Origin: an uncultured Chloroflexota bacterium
GTDB lineage: Bacteria; Chloroflexota; Chloroflexia; Chloroflexales; Chloroflexaceae
Reading direction: 5' to 3'
Length of the DNA: 37,753 nucleotides
Assembly (NCBI GenBank): GCA_937120965.1
Contig: CAKZKA010000095.1
Coordinates: 1 to 37,753 of the forward strand
How positions within the stretch are numbered: position 1 is the first letter of the stretch; each line of letters starts with the position of its first letter. Position numbers and translations under genes: made by a program. The notes beneath the pieces are model-generated. The model was not told the DNA's origin. It saw only the letters and a list, made by a program, of their open reading frames with translations, and did no database searches. Of this stretch, positions 15,082 to 26,043 are shown in pieces.

Positions 15082-15489
15082 ATGCAGATCGGCTCTACCT
15101 TGATGACATGCCCGAACTGCGGCGCTGAATGGTCGTCGCCGGCGCTTGCAACCTGCCGGGTCTGCCACTACGCGCCTACCGAGGTCGCCGCCGGCCGCGC
15201 TGCTGCCCCACGCTCGGCCGTTGACCTGCACACGGCGCTGGACGACCTGCTGAGTCGGGCCCGTCGCAGCGGTTTGAGCGCTGAGACGATCCTCCAGGTA
15301 TTGCAAGACGAGCTGGCCTTCGCCGCCGATCTTGCCCAACCCGACCGCCGCCACCTCGTCCAGATCCTCGACCTTGGTCCGCAAGAACTGGGCCTCCGTG
15401 AGCCCTCCGCCGGTAATCGCCGCGCCACCCTGCCGGCCCGTCCGGTCGTGGCCCAGACGATGGCGCCCGCGCCGGCAAAACGCCTCTGA
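15082..15489 (+). CDS. Small zinc-ribbon protein preceding the glucan synthase
   Basis: A 135-residue protein with one of the strongest ribosome binding sites in the window (AAAGGAGGTGA). Near the N-terminus, TCPNCGAEW and TCRVCHYAP place four Cys at 10, 13, 25 and 28, a zinc-ribbon arrangement. Residues about 45-100 are predicted helical (SAVDLHTALDDLLSRARRSGLSAETILQVLQDELAFAADLAQ), and the last 30 are Pro/Ala-rich and probably disordered. There is no signal peptide or membrane helix. The stop is 12 bp before the start of the giant cyclic glucan synthase, so the genes are translated from one transcript. A regulatory or partner role for the synthase is inferred from this pairing only. I do not recognise a named family. 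Confidence 0.78.
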   Translation: MQIGSTLMTCPNCGAEWSSPALATCRVCHYAPTEVAAGRAAAPRSAVDLHTALDDLLSRARRSGLSAETILQVLQDELAFAADLAQPDRRHLVQILDLGPQELGLREPSAGNRRATLPARPVVAQTMAPAPAKRL

Positions 15490-15501
15490 GTCACGTGTGC
15501 C

Positions 15502-18500
15502 ATGGATATTGCTGTCCAGTGGGCTGCGCTGAACCGTAGCCTCAAGACGATCACGGCCTCGATGCGCCGTACTATTCCCGCGGCGATTGGTGGTGTGGTG
15601 ATGCCACCGATCGCGCGGGGGCCCGAGCTGTTCAACGTCGAGCAGCTCGAGCAACACGCCCGCGCTCTCGCCAGCAGCCACCGCCCGGGGCATCCCCTGC
15701 TGAGCCTGCCTGGAGCGTTGATGCTCCAGGTGGCCCAGGACGAACGCGATCTGCTGCGCGCCTATCGCATCCTGGCCGAGGATGCCCGCCAGCGGAAGAT
15801 GGCGCTGCCTGCCGTGGAGTGGTTGCTGGATAATATGTATGTGGTGCGCGACCAGATCCGCGAGATCCGCCAGGATCTGCCCGGGGGCTATTACCGTGAA
15901 TTGCCGAAGTTGATCGGCGGACCCTACCGCGGTCGCCCGCGTGTCTACGCTCTCGCGCAGGAGTTGATCCTTCACAGCGACGGCAAGATTGACCAGGAGC
16001 GCCTGTTGCGCTATGTGCTGGCCTACCAGGCGGTTGCGCCGTTGACGATGGGCGAGCTGTGGGCCGTGCCGATCATGCTCCGCGTGGGCCTGATCGACTA
16101 CCTGGCGCGCCAGGCGCGCCTGGTGCTCGATGTGCGCGCGCAGTACACCGAGGCCGATGCCTGGGCCGAGCGTCTGCTGGCGCAGCCAGACGGCCCGGCG
16201 GAGACGCATCCTGTGCTGCGCGAACTGGCGCAGCGGCATCCCCATCTGCTCCTGCCCTTTGCTGTGCAGTTGCTCCGCCGCCTGCGGAGCTATGATGGCG
16301 AGCGCGATGCCTCCGGGCTGATCGCCTGGCTGGAAGGCCAGCTACCCTCCCGCAGCGCCGAAGAGGTGGTGCACGTTGAGCATCAGCGGCAGGCGGCGAT
16401 CCAGGTCTCGGTCGGTAACGCGATCACCAGCATGCGCACCCTCAACGCCATTGACTGGGCCGACTGGTTCGAGCAGGTCAGCCTGGTTGAGCAGGTGTTG
16501 CGCCAGGACCCGGCGGGGGCCTACCCGCGCAGCACCTTTGCGACACGTGATCGCTACCGTCACGAGGTGGAGCGCCTGGCGCGCGGCAGCGGACGCAGCG
16601 AGGTTGACGTGGCGCGCCAGGCGCTGATCCAGGCCACGCGGGCAGCCGCTGCCGGTGAGAGGCCGCGCGCGGCGCACGTGGGATACTACCTGATCGGCAA
16701 TGGTCAGACGCCCTTCGAGGCCCTGCTGGGCTATCGCGCCGCTCCGGGCGAGGTGGCCCGCCGGGCGCTGCTGCGCCATCCCGCCCCGGTCTACTTTGGC
16801 GCCATTGCCGCCATAACCGGCGCGGCGGTCGCAGGCGGGTTGCGCCTGGCCCGATCCGCGGGCGCGTCGCCGCAGCAGGCGCCCCATCCCGCGCTGCAGG
16901 CCCTGGCGGCCGGGCTGCTCGCCCTGCCCGCCAGCACCCTGGCCATCGAACTGGTTAACCGGGCCGTGGCCCACCTGCTGCCCCCGCGCCTCCTGCCGCG
17001 TCTCGACCTTCGGCACGGCATTCCGGCCGATCTGCGCACCATGGTGGTCGTCCCCACGCTGTTGTTGACGCCCGAAAGTGTGCGGCACCAGCTCGAGACC
17101 CTGGAGGTGCTCTTCCTGGCCAATGAGGACCCCCACCTGCACTTTGCCCTGCTGAGCGACTTTGCCGACGCCCCGCAGCCGCGCATGCCCGAAGATGAGC
17201 AGTTGCTCGCGGTGGCCCGCGAGGGTATCCTGGCATTGAACGCCCGCTACGGCTCCGACCGTTTCTTCTTCCTGCACCGGCGCCGGTTGTGGAACCCCCA
17301 GCAGGGGTGCTGGATGGGCTGGGAGCGCAAGCGCGGCAAGCTCGAGGAGTTCAATCGCCTGCTCGCCGGCGCTACAGATACAACCTACGAGGTGCTGCTC
17401 GGCGACCTGAGCGTGCTGCCGCAGATCCGCTACGTGATCACCCTCGACGCCGACACCCAGCTCCCCCGTGACGCAGCGCGGGCGCTGATCGGCACCCTGG
17501 CTCACCCCCTCAACGCCGCAGTGGTAGACCCGCGGACCCGTCGCACGGTCGAGGGCTACGGCATCCTGCAACCGCGGGTGGGCATTGACCTGCCGAGCGC
17601 CCTTGCCAGCCGGTTTGCGCGGATCTTTGCGGGCAATGTAGGGATCGATCCCTACACCACCGCCGTGTCCGACACCTACATGGACCTGTTCGGCGAGGGG
17701 AGCTTCGTCGGCAAGGGGATTTACGACCCGGCGGTGCTGCGCGAGACCCTGCACGACCGCTTCCCCGAAAACACCCTGCTCAGTCATGACCTGATCGAGG
17801 GCAACTACGCCCGGGTGGCCCTGCTCTCCGATGTCGAGCTGATCGACAGCTACCCGACCACCTACGCGGCCTACGCGGCCCGACAGCACCGCTGGGTGCG
17901 CGGCGACTGGCAGATCGCCGCCTGGCTGCTGCCCTGGACGCCGACAGGAAGCGGGATGTGGGCGCCGAACGTGTTGCCCTTGCTGGCTCGCTACAAGATC
18001 TTCGACAACCTGCGGCGCAGCCTGACAGCGCCGGCATCGGTGGCCATGCTGGGCCTGGGCTGGTTGGTGTTGCCCGGGCGCGCGTGGGTGTGGACGCTGG
18101 CCGCGGTTGCGCCGTTGAGCGTGCCGCTGCTGTTTGAGCTGGCCGACGCGCGCTTCTGGCTTCTCGACTGGCGCCTGGCCCAGCGCCGGCAGGCCAAACT
18201 GGCAGCCCTGCGCGCTGAGGGGCTGCGACTGCTGATCAACATCGCCCTGCTGCCCGATCAGGCGGCGCTCAACGTTGACGCGATCACGCGCACCCTGGCG
18301 CGGATGCTGATCACCCGGCGTCGGCTCCTGGAATGGGAGACGGCCGCCCAGGCTCAGTTGCGCCTGCGACGCTCCTGGGATCGGGCGCTGCGACGCACGG
18401 CCCCGGCGCTGGCGGTGATCGGGCTGCTGGGCCTGACCCGGCCCCGGCAGGCGCTGGAGGCCCTGCCCGCGGCCGCGCCGGTGCTGGCAGCCTGGATCGG

Positions 18501-21500
18501 CTCGCCGGCCCTGGTGGGCTGGCTCGACCGGCCCTACCTGGCCCCTCCACCCCAACCGCTCACCGCCGACGATGTCACGCTCCTGCGCCGCCTGGCCCGC
18601 GCTACCTGGGCCTACTTCGAGCGCTTTGTGGACGAAGAGGGCCATTACCTGGCGCCCGACAACTTCCAGGAAACGCCCACCCCCCTGGTGGCGCCGCGCA
18701 CCTCGCCGACCAACATCGGCCTGCAACTGCTGGCCGACCTGGCAGCCTACGATTTCGGGTACGTCTCGTTGAGCGAACTGACCGCCCGCAGCGAGCGCGT
18801 CTTTGCCACGCTGGAGCGGCTCGAACGCTACCGCGGGCACCTGCTCAACTGGTACGATACACGCACGTTGCGTCCGCTCCCACCGCTGTACGTCTCCACA
18901 GTGGACAGCGGCAACCTGGCCGGCCACCTGATCGCCCTGGCCCAGGGCTACCTGGCGCTGGATCAGGCGCCGATCATCGGCCCGGCGGCGCTGTCGGGGC
19001 TGCGCGACGTGTTGCTGCTGCTGCGCGATCAGGTGGGGGCGGATGACTTGCTGCACGAGCGGCTGGCCGAACTGGAGCGCGCGCTCGAAACGCCGCCGAC
19101 GAGCCTGCGCGGCTACCGCGACCGCCTGCGCGCGCTCCTCGAGCGCACCGAGGCCCTGCGCCTGAGTGGCGCCGCCGCCGACTGGCTACGGGCCTTCCGC
19201 CACCAGGCCCGCGCCCACCTGGAGGACCTGGAAACACTGGCCGGCGCCGAGCTGGGGACAGACGGGCCGGCGCCCAGCCTGGCCGACCTGGCAGCCCGAA
19301 ACGACGCCGCGGCGCGCCTGCGTGAGCGCCAGGCGGCGATCGTCGTCCAGGCGCGCGAGCTCGCGCTGGGAATGGACTTCCGCTTCCTCTACGATGAGAC
19401 GCGGCGCCTCTTCGTGATCGGCTATAACGTCAGCGAGGGCCGCCGCGACACCTCCTTCTACGACCTGCTGGCCTCCGAATCGCGCCTGGCGAGCTTCGTT
19501 GCGATTGCCAAGGGCGACGTGCCCAAGGAACACTGGTTCCACATCGGGCGCACCTTCACCCCCGCCGCCGGTCCGGCGACCCTGATGGCCTGGAGCGGCA
19601 CCATGTTCGAGTACCTGATGCCGCTGCTGGTGATGACCACCTTCCCCGAGACCCTGCTCGATGCCACGGTGCGTGGCGCAGTCGCGGCGCAGATCGCCTA
19701 CGGGGCGCGCAAGGGCGTGCCCTGGGGCATCTCAGAGTCGGCCTACAACAGTCGCGATCTGGCGATGAACTACCAGTACCGCGCCTTCGGTGTACCGGGC
19801 CTGGGCCTGAAGAGCGGCCTGGCCAACGACCTGGTGGTGGCGCCTTACGCCACCGTGCTGGCGTTGAGCGTGCAGCCGCACGCCGCGGTAGAAAACCTGC
19901 GACGGTTGATCGAGCTGGGCATGTGGGGCGCCTATGGTCTCTACGAGGCGGTGGACTTTACTCCCGAGCGGCTTCCACCGGGCAAACAGCGCTCCATCGT
20001 ACGCTCGTTCATGGTCCATCACCAGGGGATGAGCCTGGTGGCGCTCGACAATGCGCTCAACGATGCGATTATGCAGCGCCGCTTCCATCAGGAGCCAATG
20101 ATCCGCGCTACCGAGGCCCTTCTGCACGAGAAGATCCCCCAGAGCGCGCCGATCCAGTTGCCCGAAGATGTGGCCGAGGCGCCAGCGGCGATCCTGCCGG
20201 TGCTCCCCACCTCGCGCCAGTTTGCCAGCCCGGGCACGGCGGTGCCCTACACCCACCTGCTGGGTGGCCCGATCTACCGGGTGGTGCTCACCAACGCCGG
20301 CAGCGGCGCCAGTTTCTACAAGGGCCTGGCGGTGACCCGCTGGCGGCCCGACGGCACACGCGACTGCTGGGGCAGCTTCATCTACCTCCGCGATGCCCGT
20401 AGCGGGCTGGCCTGGTCGGCAGGCTACCAGCCTGTGCGCCGCGAGGGGCAACAGTACCGCGCCCGCTTCAGTCTCGAGAAGGCCGAGTTCTTGCAGCAGA
20501 TCGGCGGCATCGAGACCCGTATGGAGGTCACGGTCTCGCCCGAGGACCCGGCAGAGGTGCGGCGGATCACCCTGACCAACCTGGGCGCAGCGCCCCGCGA
20601 GCTGGAGGTCACCAGCTATGCCGAAGTGGTGCTGGCGCCGCCCTTGGCGGAACTGGCCCACCCGGCCTTTGCCAACCTGTTCGTCGAGACCGAGTTCGTG
20701 GCCGAGCGGGGGGCGCTGCTGGCCTCGCGACGGCCACGGGCAGAGGAGAGCGAGCGCCCCTACGCCGTGCATGTGGTGGCAGCGCGCTCGGGTGTGGTGG
20801 GCGAGGTGGAGTTTGAAACCGACCGGGCCGCTTTTCTGGGACGGGGCCACGGCCCGGCCCATCCGGTGGCCCTCGATCGGCCACTGAGTGGTACTGTCGG
20901 CGCGGTGCTCGACCCGATCTTCAGCCTCCGGCGGCGGGTGCGCATTGCGCCTGGAGCCTCGGTGCAACTCTTCTTCACCACTGCCGTGGGGGCAACCCGT
21001 GAGGAGGCCCTGCGCCTGGCCGACAAGTACCGCGACCCCCTGGTAGGGGCGCGGGCCTTCGATCTGGCCTGGACCCAGGCCCAGGTTGAGTTGCAAAGTC
21101 TGAACCTGGACGGCGACGCGGCCCACCGCTACCAGCGTCTGGCGGCCTTCGCGCTGTTCCCCGACCCGCTCCGGCGCGCTGCGCCCGAGGTGATCGCGCG
21201 CAACCGCAAGGGCCAGCCCGGGCTGTGGGCCTACGGCATTTCCGGCGATGACCCGATTGTGCTGGCGCGCATCTCCGCGCCGGGCGAGCTGGGCCTGGTG
21301 CAGGAACTGTTGCAAGCCCACGAGTACTGGCGGCAGAAGGGGCTGCGGGTCGAACTGGTGATCCTCAACGAGGAAGTCGGCGGCTATATGCACGAGTTGC
21401 ACGAGCAACTGCTGGCGCTGATCCGCAGCGGGCGGGCAGGGGGCTGGCTCAACCAGCGCGGTGGCGTCTTCGCCCTGCGCGCCGACCTGATGCCCGAAGA

Positions 21501-24060
21501 GGACCGCGTGCTGCTGGAGAGCGCCGCGCGGGTGGTGCTGGCAGGCCGGCGCGGCAGTCTGGCCCAGCATCTGCGGCGCCGTGAGGCGGACACGGCGCCA
21601 CTGCCCCAGATTCTCGCCGTGCCCCCTGCGGGAACGGCCCTGTCCCCCGGCGAACCGCTCGCCGTGCGCGGCCCCTACGGCGGCTTTGCCCGCGATGGCG
21701 CCGAATACGTGATCGAACTCGCGCCCGGGCAGTACACGCCTGCGCCCTGGATCAACGTCATCGCCAACCCGCGCTTCGGCTGCATCGTCTCGGAGCGGGG
21801 CACCGGTTACACGTGGGCGGAAAACAGCCGCGAGAACCGTCTGACGCCCTGGTCAAACGACCCGGTGAGCGACCCGGGGGGCGAGGCGCTGTACCTGCGC
21901 GACGAGCGCGACGGCACGGTGTGGTCGCCAACCCCCTGGCCGCTGGGCGCGGGCCATGTGCGGGTGCGCCACGGCTTCGGCTACAGCATCTTCGAGCATC
22001 GCCGTCACGCGATTGCCAGCACACTGACCCTGGGCGTGGCGCCTGAGGACCCGGTGAAGTTTTACCGGCTGGAGCTGAGAAACGAGAGTGACGAAGAGCG
22101 CGAACTGAGCGTCACGTTTTATGTCGAGTGGGTGCTTGGCGTCTTCCGCGAGCAGATGGCGCCCTTTATCGTAACCGTGGCCGACGAAGAGCGCGGAGCG
22201 CTCCTCGCGCGTAACGCCTACAACCACGAGTTCGGGGAACGCATCGCCTTCATCGCCGCCGGTGAGCCGGCGAGCTTCAGCGGCGACCGCGCGGCCTTTA
22301 TCGGGCGCAACGGCGACCTGGCGAGTCCGGCGGCGCTGCTGCGCGGCGGCCCGCTGACGGGCCGCGCGGGCGCCGGGCTGGACCCCTGCGGCGCGCTGCG
22401 CTGTCTGGTGCGGCTGGCGCCCGGCGAACGGCGCGTGCTCGTGCTGCTGCTGGGGCAGGGCGCCGACGAGGGTGAGGCATGGGCGTTGATCGAGCGCTAC
22501 CGCGCCCCCGCAGCGGTTGAGGCGGCCCTGGAGCAGAGCGTGGCCGCCTGGAACGCTCTGCTGGGCCAGACCCGCGTGCGCACGCCCAGCGCGGAACTTG
22601 ATGTGCTGCTCAATGGCTGGTTGCTCTACCAGACCCTGAGCTGCCGGATCTGGGCGCGTTCGGCCTTCTACCAGTCGGGCGGGGCCTACGGCTTCCGTGA
22701 CCAACTGCAAGATGTGCTGGCGCTGCTGCACACCGCGCCGGCCCTGGCGCGCGAACACCTGTTGCGCGCTGCTGCGCGGCAGTTCGTGGAGGGAGATGTG
22801 CAGCACTGGTGGCACCCCCCGACCGGTCGCGGCATCCGCACGCGCTTCGCCGACGACTACCTGTGGCTGCCCTTCGCAACCGCCCACTACGTTCGGTTCA
22901 CCGGTGACGAGAGTGTGCTCGACGAGGTGGCGCCCTTCCTCGAAGGCCGGCCCCTTGCCGATAATGAGGCGGAGTACTACGATCACCCCGCCACTTCAGC
23001 GGAGCAGGCCAGCCTCTACGAGCACTGCGCGCGGGCGGTGGAGCTGGCCCTGCGTCGCCGGGGCGAACACGGCCTGCCGTTGATGGGCGCCGGCGATTGG
23101 AACGACGGGATGAACCTGGTGGGCGCGGGGGGCCGCGGCGAGAGCGTCTGGATGGGCTGGTTCCTGGTCGTTGTACTGCGCGCCATGGCCGAACTGGCGA
23201 CGGCGCGCGGCGAGGCCGAGCGCGCTGCTCGTTACACGGCGGCCGCCCGCGAGCAACTTGCGGCGCTCGAGGCCAGCGCCTGGGACGGGGCCTGGTACCT
23301 GCGCGCGTTCTACGACGATGGCACGCCTCTTGGCTCATCGCGCAGCGAGGAGTGCCGGATTGACCTGCTGCCGCAGGCCTGGGCGGTGATCGCCGGGGGC
23401 GACCCTGCCCGGGCGCGCCAGGCGCTCGAGTCGGCACTCGTACACCTGGTGGACCGCGAGGCGGAGCTTATCCGGCTCTTGACGCCGCCTTTTGATCGCA
23501 GCGAGCACAACCCGGGCTACATTAAAGGTTACGTGCCGGGGGTGCGCGAGAACGGCGGGCAGTACACCCACGCGGCGATCTGGCTGATCTGGGCCTGCGG
23601 GCTGCTCGGCGCGCGCGGGGATGCGAATGCGCTGCTGAGCATGATCAACCCGCTGCGGCACGCCAACACCTACCCTGAGATCTACAAGGTCGAACCGTAT
23701 GTCGTCGCCGCCGACGTCTACGCCGCCGAGCAGCACCGCGGGCGCGGCGGGTGGACCTGGTACACCGGTTCGGCGGGCTGGCTCTACCGGCTGGGTCTGG
23801 AGGTCATCCTGGGGCTGCGGCGCGAGGGGGCCAGCCTGTGTGTGCAGCCGTGTGTGCCACCCGACTGGCCAGGCTATGAGGTGGACTACCGCTACGGCAG
23901 GAGCATCTACCACATCCGGGTGGAACGCCTGCCCGACGAAGCCACCGCGGAACTCGAGACCCTGCTTGACGGCGAACGGCTGCCCGACGGGCGCATCCCC
24001 CTGCGCGACGATGGTCGGACGCACGAGGTGCTGGTGCGGATGGCGCCCGTGGCACGGTAA
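15502..24060 (+). CDS. Cyclic beta-1,2-glucan synthase (NdvB/ChvB/Cgs type)
   Basis: A 2852-residue inner-membrane enzyme, close to the usual length of this family. It polymerises UDP-glucose into beta-1,2-glucan, cyclises it and trims it. Domains in order: an N-terminal cytoplasmic region (1-425); membrane helices near 430-450 and 465-495; a GT84 glycosyltransferase (about 505-830) with TLDADTQLP (Asp649/Asp651), [20 protein letters not shown] and [10 protein letters not shown] (795-804); further membrane segments (about 847-880 and 967-1008); a glycoamylase-like cyclisation region (about 1010-1540) with [20 protein letters not shown]; two beta-sandwich regions of GH94 type (about 1580-1850 and 2060-2330); and the GH94 phosphorylase-like catalytic region (about 2340-2850) with YGFRDQLQD and GDWND (Asp2532). 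The frame is unbroken. Cyclic glucans act in osmotic adaptation and surface interactions in proteobacteria; the role here is unknown. No obvious Shine-Dalgarno precedes ATG 15502, so translation probably depends on the upstream zinc-ribbon gene. Confidence 0.93.
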   Translation: MDIAVQWAALNRSLKTITASMRRTIPAAIGGVVMPPIARGPELFNVEQLEQHARALASSHRPGHPLLSLPGALMLQVAQDERDLLRAYRILAEDARQRKMALPAVEWLLDNMYVVRDQIREIRQDLPGGYYRELPKLIGGPYRGRPRVYALAQELILHSDGKIDQERLLRYVLAYQAVAPLTMGELWAVPIMLRVGLIDYLARQARLVLDVRAQYTEADAWAERLLAQPDGPAETHPVLRELAQRHPHLLLPFAVQLLRRLRSYDGERDASGLIAWLEGQLPSRSAEEVVHVEHQRQAAIQVSVGNAITSMRTLNAIDWADWFEQVSLVEQVLRQDPAGAYPRSTFATRDRYRHEVERLARGSGRSEVDVARQALIQATRAAAAGERPRAAHVGYYLIGNGQTPFEALLGYRAAPGEVARRALLRHPAPVYFGAIAAITGAAVAGGLRLARSAGASPQQAPHPALQALAAGLLALPASTLAIELVNRAVAHLLPPRLLPRLDLRHGIPADLRTMVVVPTLLLTPESVRHQLETLEVLFLANEDPHLHFALLSDFADAPQPRMPEDEQLLAVAREGILALNARYGSDRFFFLHRRRLWNPQQGCWMGWERKRGKLEEFNRLLAGATDTTYEVLLGDLSVLPQIRYVITLDADTQLPRDAARALIGTLAHPLNAAVVDPRTRRTVEGYGILQPRVGIDLPSALASRFARIFAGNVGIDPYTTAVSDTYMDLFGEGSFVGKGIYDPAVLRETLHDRFPENTLLSHDLIEGNYARVALLSDVELIDSYPTTYAAYAARQHRWVRGDWQIAAWLLPWTPTGSGMWAPNVLPLLARYKIFDNLRRSLTAPASVAMLGLGWLVLPGRAWVWTLAAVAPLSVPLLFELADARFWLLDWRLAQRRQAKLAALRAEGLRLLINIALLPDQAALNVDAITRTLARMLITRRRLLEWETAAQAQLRLRRSWDRALRRTAPALAVIGLLGLTRPRQALEALPAAAPVLAAWIGSPALVGWLDRPYLAPPPQPLTADDVTLLRRLARATWAYFERFVDEEGHYLAPDNFQETPTPLVAPRTSPTNIGLQLLADLAAYDFGYVSLSELTARSERVFATLERLERYRGHLLNWYDTRTLRPLPPLYVSTVDSGNLAGHLIALAQGYLALDQAPIIGPAALSGLRDVLLLLRDQVGADDLLHERLAELERALETPPTSLRGYRDRLRALLERTEALRLSGAAADWLRAFRHQARAHLEDLETLAGAELGTDGPAPSLADLAARNDAAARLRERQAAIVVQARELALGMDFRFLYDETRRLFVIGYNVSEGRRDTSFYDLLASESRLASFVAIAKGDVPKEHWFHIGRTFTPAAGPATLMAWSGTMFEYLMPLLVMTTFPETLLDATVRGAVAAQIAYGARKGVPWGISESAYNSRDLAMNYQYRAFGVPGLGLKSGLANDLVVAPYATVLALSVQPHAAVENLRRLIELGMWGAYGLYEAVDFTPERLPPGKQRSIVRSFMVHHQGMSLVALDNALNDAIMQRRFHQEPMIRATEALLHEKIPQSAPIQLPEDVAEAPAAILPVLPTSRQFASPGTAVPYTHLLGGPIYRVVLTNAGSGASFYKGLAVTRWRPDGTRDCWGSFIYLRDARSGLAWSAGYQPVRREGQQYRARFSLEKAEFLQQIGGIETRMEVTVSPEDPAEVRRITLTNLGAAPRELEVTSYAEVVLAPPLAELAHPAFANLFVETEFVAERGALLASRRPRAEESERPYAVHVVAARSGVVGEVEFETDRAAFLGRGHGPAHPVALDRPLSGTVGAVLDPIFSLRRRVRIAPGASVQLFFTTAVGATREEALRLADKYRDPLVGARAFDLAWTQAQVELQSLNLDGDAAHRYQRLAAFALFPDPLRRAAPEVIARNRKGQPGLWAYGISGDDPIVLARISAPGELGLVQELLQAHEYWRQKGLRVELVILNEEVGGYMHELHEQLLALIRSGRAGGWLNQRGGVFALRADLMPEEDRVLLESAARVVLAGRRGSLAQHLRRREADTAPLPQILAVPPAGTALSPGEPLAVRGPYGGFARDGAEYVIELAPGQYTPAPWINVIANPRFGCIVSERGTGYTWAENSRENRLTPWSNDPVSDPGGEALYLRDERDGTVWSPTPWPLGAGHVRVRHGFGYSIFEHRRHAIASTLTLGVAPEDPVKFYRLELRNESDEERELSVTFYVEWVLGVFREQMAPFIVTVADEERGALLARNAYNHEFGERIAFIAAGEPASFSGDRAAFIGRNGDLASPAALLRGGPLTGRAGAGLDPCGALRCLVRLAPGERRVLVLLLGQGADEGEAWALIERYRAPAAVEAALEQSVAAWNALLGQTRVRTPSAELDVLLNGWLLYQTLSCRIWARSAFYQSGGAYGFRDQLQDVLALLHTAPALAREHLLRAAARQFVEGDVQHWWHPPTGRGIRTRFADDYLWLPFATAHYVRFTGDESVLDEVAPFLEGRPLADNEAEYYDHPATSAEQASLYEHCARAVELALRRRGEHGLPLMGAGDWNDGMNLVGAGGRGESVWMGWFLVVVLRAMAELATARGEAERAARYTAAAREQLAALEASAWDGAWYLRAFYDDGTPLGSSRSEECRIDLLPQAWAVIAGGDPARARQALESALVHLVDREAELIRLLTPPFDRSEHNPGYIKGYVPGVRENGGQYTHAAIWLIWACGLLGARGDANALLSMINPLRHANTYPEIYKVEPYVVAADVYAAEQHRGRGGWTWYTGSAGWLYRLGLEVILGLRREGASLCVQPCVPPDWPGYEVDYRYGRSIYHIRVERLPDEATAELETLLDGERLPDGRIPLRDDGRTHEVLVRMAPVAR

Positions 24061-24080
24061 TGGCGGGTGCGTGCTGATGT

Positions 24081-24180
24081 GAACAGATGGGGAAACCGGG
24101 TTTCCCCACGCCCCTGCCTGATGGGGCGCCAGGCGCCCACAACGGCGGTTGGGGTATGGGGAAACCGGGTTTCCCCAAGC
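24081..24180 (+). repeat. Two 19-bp hairpin modules with GGCGCC palindrome between
   Basis: GGGGAAACCGGGTTTCCCC at 24089-24107 and at 24158-24176, both perfect. Between them are CCCCTGCCTGATGGGG, GGGCGCCAGGCGCCC (24124-24138) and AACGGCGGTTGGGG. An entry-like TGATGTGAACA lies at 24074. The element starts 14 bp after the glucan synthase stop. Confidence 0.88.
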
Positions 24181-24204
24181 CCCTCCCTGGCGGGAGGGTA
24201 ATGG

Positions 24205-24210
24205 TATAAT
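24205..24210 (+). promoter_or_regulatory. Consensus -10 box for the microprotein/GNAT operon
   Basis: TATAAT preceded by TGG. The -35 region is occupied by the GGCGGGAGGG part of the repeat and has no good match. Transcription would start near 24217, just before GGAGGT (24222-24227). Confidence 0.5.
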
Positions 24211-24238
24211 CGGGCCAACACGGAGGTCCTGGCCCTGT

Positions 24239-24361
24239 ATGGCACACGATTCCGCGCATTCGGCTCTGAGCATCGGCAGTGCCGGCTCCATTCTGAGCAT
24301 CGGCGGCCGGGGCAAGCTCCGTGGTCGCCCGATAGGTCGCGCCGGAGCGATGCGCCGATGA
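24239..24361 (+). CDS. 40-residue SIGSAGS-type microprotein, coupled to the GNAT gene
   Basis: A short frame from ATG 24239 to TGA 24359-24361 with GGAGGT 11 bases upstream and a TATAAT box just before. The product starts MAHDSAHSALSIGSAG and continues SILSIGG, a short-period S-I-G/S-A-G repeat suited to a stacked beta structure, then a basic tail GRGKLRGRPIGRAGAMRR. I recall similar S-I-G-S-A-G-S repeats in small bacterial proteins of unknown function, but cannot verify this here. The stop overlaps the start of the next gene in an ATGA arrangement, so the two are translationally coupled. Function unknown. Confidence 0.6.
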   Translation: MAHDSAHSALSIGSAGSILSIGGRGKLRGRPIGRAGAMRR

Positions 24362-25584
24362 GCCTCACCTGGACGGTGATCGGCGGCAATGCGGCAACCT
24401 GGGCCGGGCAGGTTGATGCGCTCTACGCCCTGCCGGCGATGGCGACGCAGCCCCTGGTGCCGGCCTACTTCGTCAAGACCTCGTTTGCGCGTATGGGCGG
24501 GAGCCTGGCCGTGCTCCACGCCGGGTCCCGTCCGGCGCCGCTAGGGGTCGGGCTGCTCTTTCCACGCACGATCGTTGCCGGGCAGCCGATCTACACGCTG
24601 CGCCTGCACGCCCTCGGCCCGCTGCCTGGCCTGGAGGAGTTGCAGGCCACCCTCGAACCCCATCTGGCGCCAGCGCGGGTAGTGATCTACCTGCCCGAAG
24701 TCGGACGGACATTTGTCGCAACCCATCGCTCGAGCGACACCTTCGACATCGGCGCGCCGTCGGTGGCCGAACTGCCGGCCATCCGGCGCCTCCGGGGCGT
24801 CATCTGGGGCCTGGGCGACGCCGAAGCCTACCCCGACGATCTCCACAGCGCCGAGTTCGGCCCGGCCACTTCACTGGTCGCGCGCCGCCACGGGCATGTG
24901 GTCGGCTTCCTGCTGGGGTTCTTCCGCTTTGGCCTGCCAGCCCTGGAGGGCCTGCCGCTCCCCTACCGCCTCGACCTGCTCGTTGAGTCGCAGACTATGG
25001 GTGTGGCCGCGGCCTACCGGAGCGCGGGCGTCGCCGCTGCGCTCAAACGTGAACAGGCCCGTCAGGCCCTGGCGCGCCAGCTCGACGTCATCCACTGGAC
25101 TGCCGATCCCTTGCAGTTTCCCAACGCGGTGCTGAACTTCAGCAAGTTGCGCGCGCTTGCCGGCGAGTTTTACCCCGACTACTATCCGTTCCGCAACGAA
25201 CTGAACCGTATCACCGCTTCACGGCTCGGGCTGATCTGGCTGCCCCGTTCGGCGCGCGCTCAGGCCGCCCTTGAGGCGGCGCCGCATCGGGAGCGCCACG
25301 ATCTCAGCCGCTTCGCTGGCTGCGCGATCCTTAACGATGGCCCCAACCCACGCCCCTACCGCAGCGATGCCCCGCACCTGGCCCTTGAAGTTCCCGCAGA
25401 CTGGACCGCCCTGCAACGTGACGACCCCCGCACCGCAGCGGCCTGGCGCGCAACCAGCGACATGCTCCTCGAAGCCTGCCTCGGCTTCGCGCCGGGGCGC
25501 TACCTCATTGGGGATACGGCGCTCGAGGGTGGACGACGGTACCTGATAGCTCATCGCTTCGATCCGGCACTACTCTTGAGGTGA
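24358..25584 (+). CDS. GNAT-superfamily acetyltransferase-like protein (COG3375 type)
   Basis: A 408-residue protein starting at ATG 24358. The middle (about 160-270) has the features of the COG3375 GNAT-like group: LVARRHGHVVGFLLGFF (strand pair), YRLDLLVESQTMGVAAAYRSAGVAAALKREQ (the Q/R-x-x-G-x-A-like acetyl-CoA segment), and IHWTADPLQFPNAVLNFSKLRALAGEFYPDYYP. An N-terminal GNAT-like domain also seems present (about 40-120, VLHAGSRPAPLGVGLLF). The biochemical role of this group is not established to my knowledge; relatives are often next to o-succinylbenzoate or amino-acid enzymes, which is not the case here. It is coupled to the preceding 40-residue frame. The stop TGA (25582-25584) lies within the repeat entry module TTGAGGTGAACATAG. 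Confidence 0.75.
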   Translation: MSLTWTVIGGNAATWAGQVDALYALPAMATQPLVPAYFVKTSFARMGGSLAVLHAGSRPAPLGVGLLFPRTIVAGQPIYTLRLHALGPLPGLEELQATLEPHLAPARVVIYLPEVGRTFVATHRSSDTFDIGAPSVAELPAIRRLRGVIWGLGDAEAYPDDLHSAEFGPATSLVARRHGHVVGFLLGFFRFGLPALEGLPLPYRLDLLVESQTMGVAAAYRSAGVAAALKREQARQALARQLDVIHWTADPLQFPNAVLNFSKLRALAGEFYPDYYPFRNELNRITASRLGLIWLPRSARAQAALEAAPHRERHDLSRFAGCAILNDGPNPRPYRSDAPHLALEVPADWTALQRDDPRTAAAWRATSDMLLEACLGFAPGRYLIGDTALEGGRRYLIAHRFDPALLLR

Positions 25585-25980
25585 ACATAGCCCGCGCGGG
25601 AGGGTTGGGGAAAGCGTAGCCCTTCAGAGGGTTTCACCTGCTCCGGGATAGACTTCCTGGGACGCGGGGGGAAATGCGCCAACGAATGGGAAACGAATAA
25701 ACGAATGCGCAAGGTGTGCCTGACTCTGAGGTGAACATAGCCCGCGCGCGGGAGGGTTTGGGAGGGCTACGCCCTCCCAAGAAAAACTCATGTTCATTGT
25801 GTCGTTGTGCGGCGCAGCCGCATGGACGGCTGAGGTGAACATACGGGGAGTCCGGGTTTCCCCATACCCCTGCCTGTTGGGGCGCCTGGCGCCCTCACAC
25901 CGGTTAGGACGGGTAAACCGGGTTCCCCACACCCCTCCCTGACGGGAGGGCTTGGGAGGGCTACGCCCTCCCAAGTTAAT
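25576..25980 (+). repeat. Long composite of hairpin modules between GNAT and SBP genes
   Basis: In order: entry TTGAGGTGAACATAGCCCGC (25576), the AACGAAT block (25658-25725, near-duplicate of 10781-10860), entry CTGAGGTGAACATAGCCCGC (25726), hairpin GGGAGGGC/GCCCTCCC (25760-25778), GTTGTGCGGCGCAGCCGCA hairpin (25804-25822), entry CTGAGGTGAACATA (25830), 19-bp module (25845-25863, one mismatch), a GGGGCGCCTGGCGCCC palindrome (about 25879-25894), a degenerate 19-bp module (about 25911) and a final GGGAGGGC/GCCCTCCC hairpin (25954-25972). There is no gene in this stretch. Confidence 0.88.
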
Positions 25981-25983
25981 GCC

Positions 25984-26013
25984 TTGCGACGCCTCGCACT
26001 GCCGTGCTATAAT
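25984..26013 (+). promoter_or_regulatory. Promoter of the solute-binding lipoprotein gene
   Basis: TTGCGA (25984-25989) and TATAAT (26008-26013) are 18 bp apart. Transcription would start near 26020, leaving a short leader containing AAGGAG (26032-26037), 6 bases before the GTG start. Confidence 0.7.
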
Positions 26014-26043
26014 TCCAGAGTTTATACCGGCAAGGAGCGCCCC

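Noticed and set aside
16342-19056. 904-residue minus-strand frame inside the glucan synthase gene
   Set aside because: Antisense shadow of a continuous 2852-codon gene; the same applies to 19732-21570 and 21853-22986.
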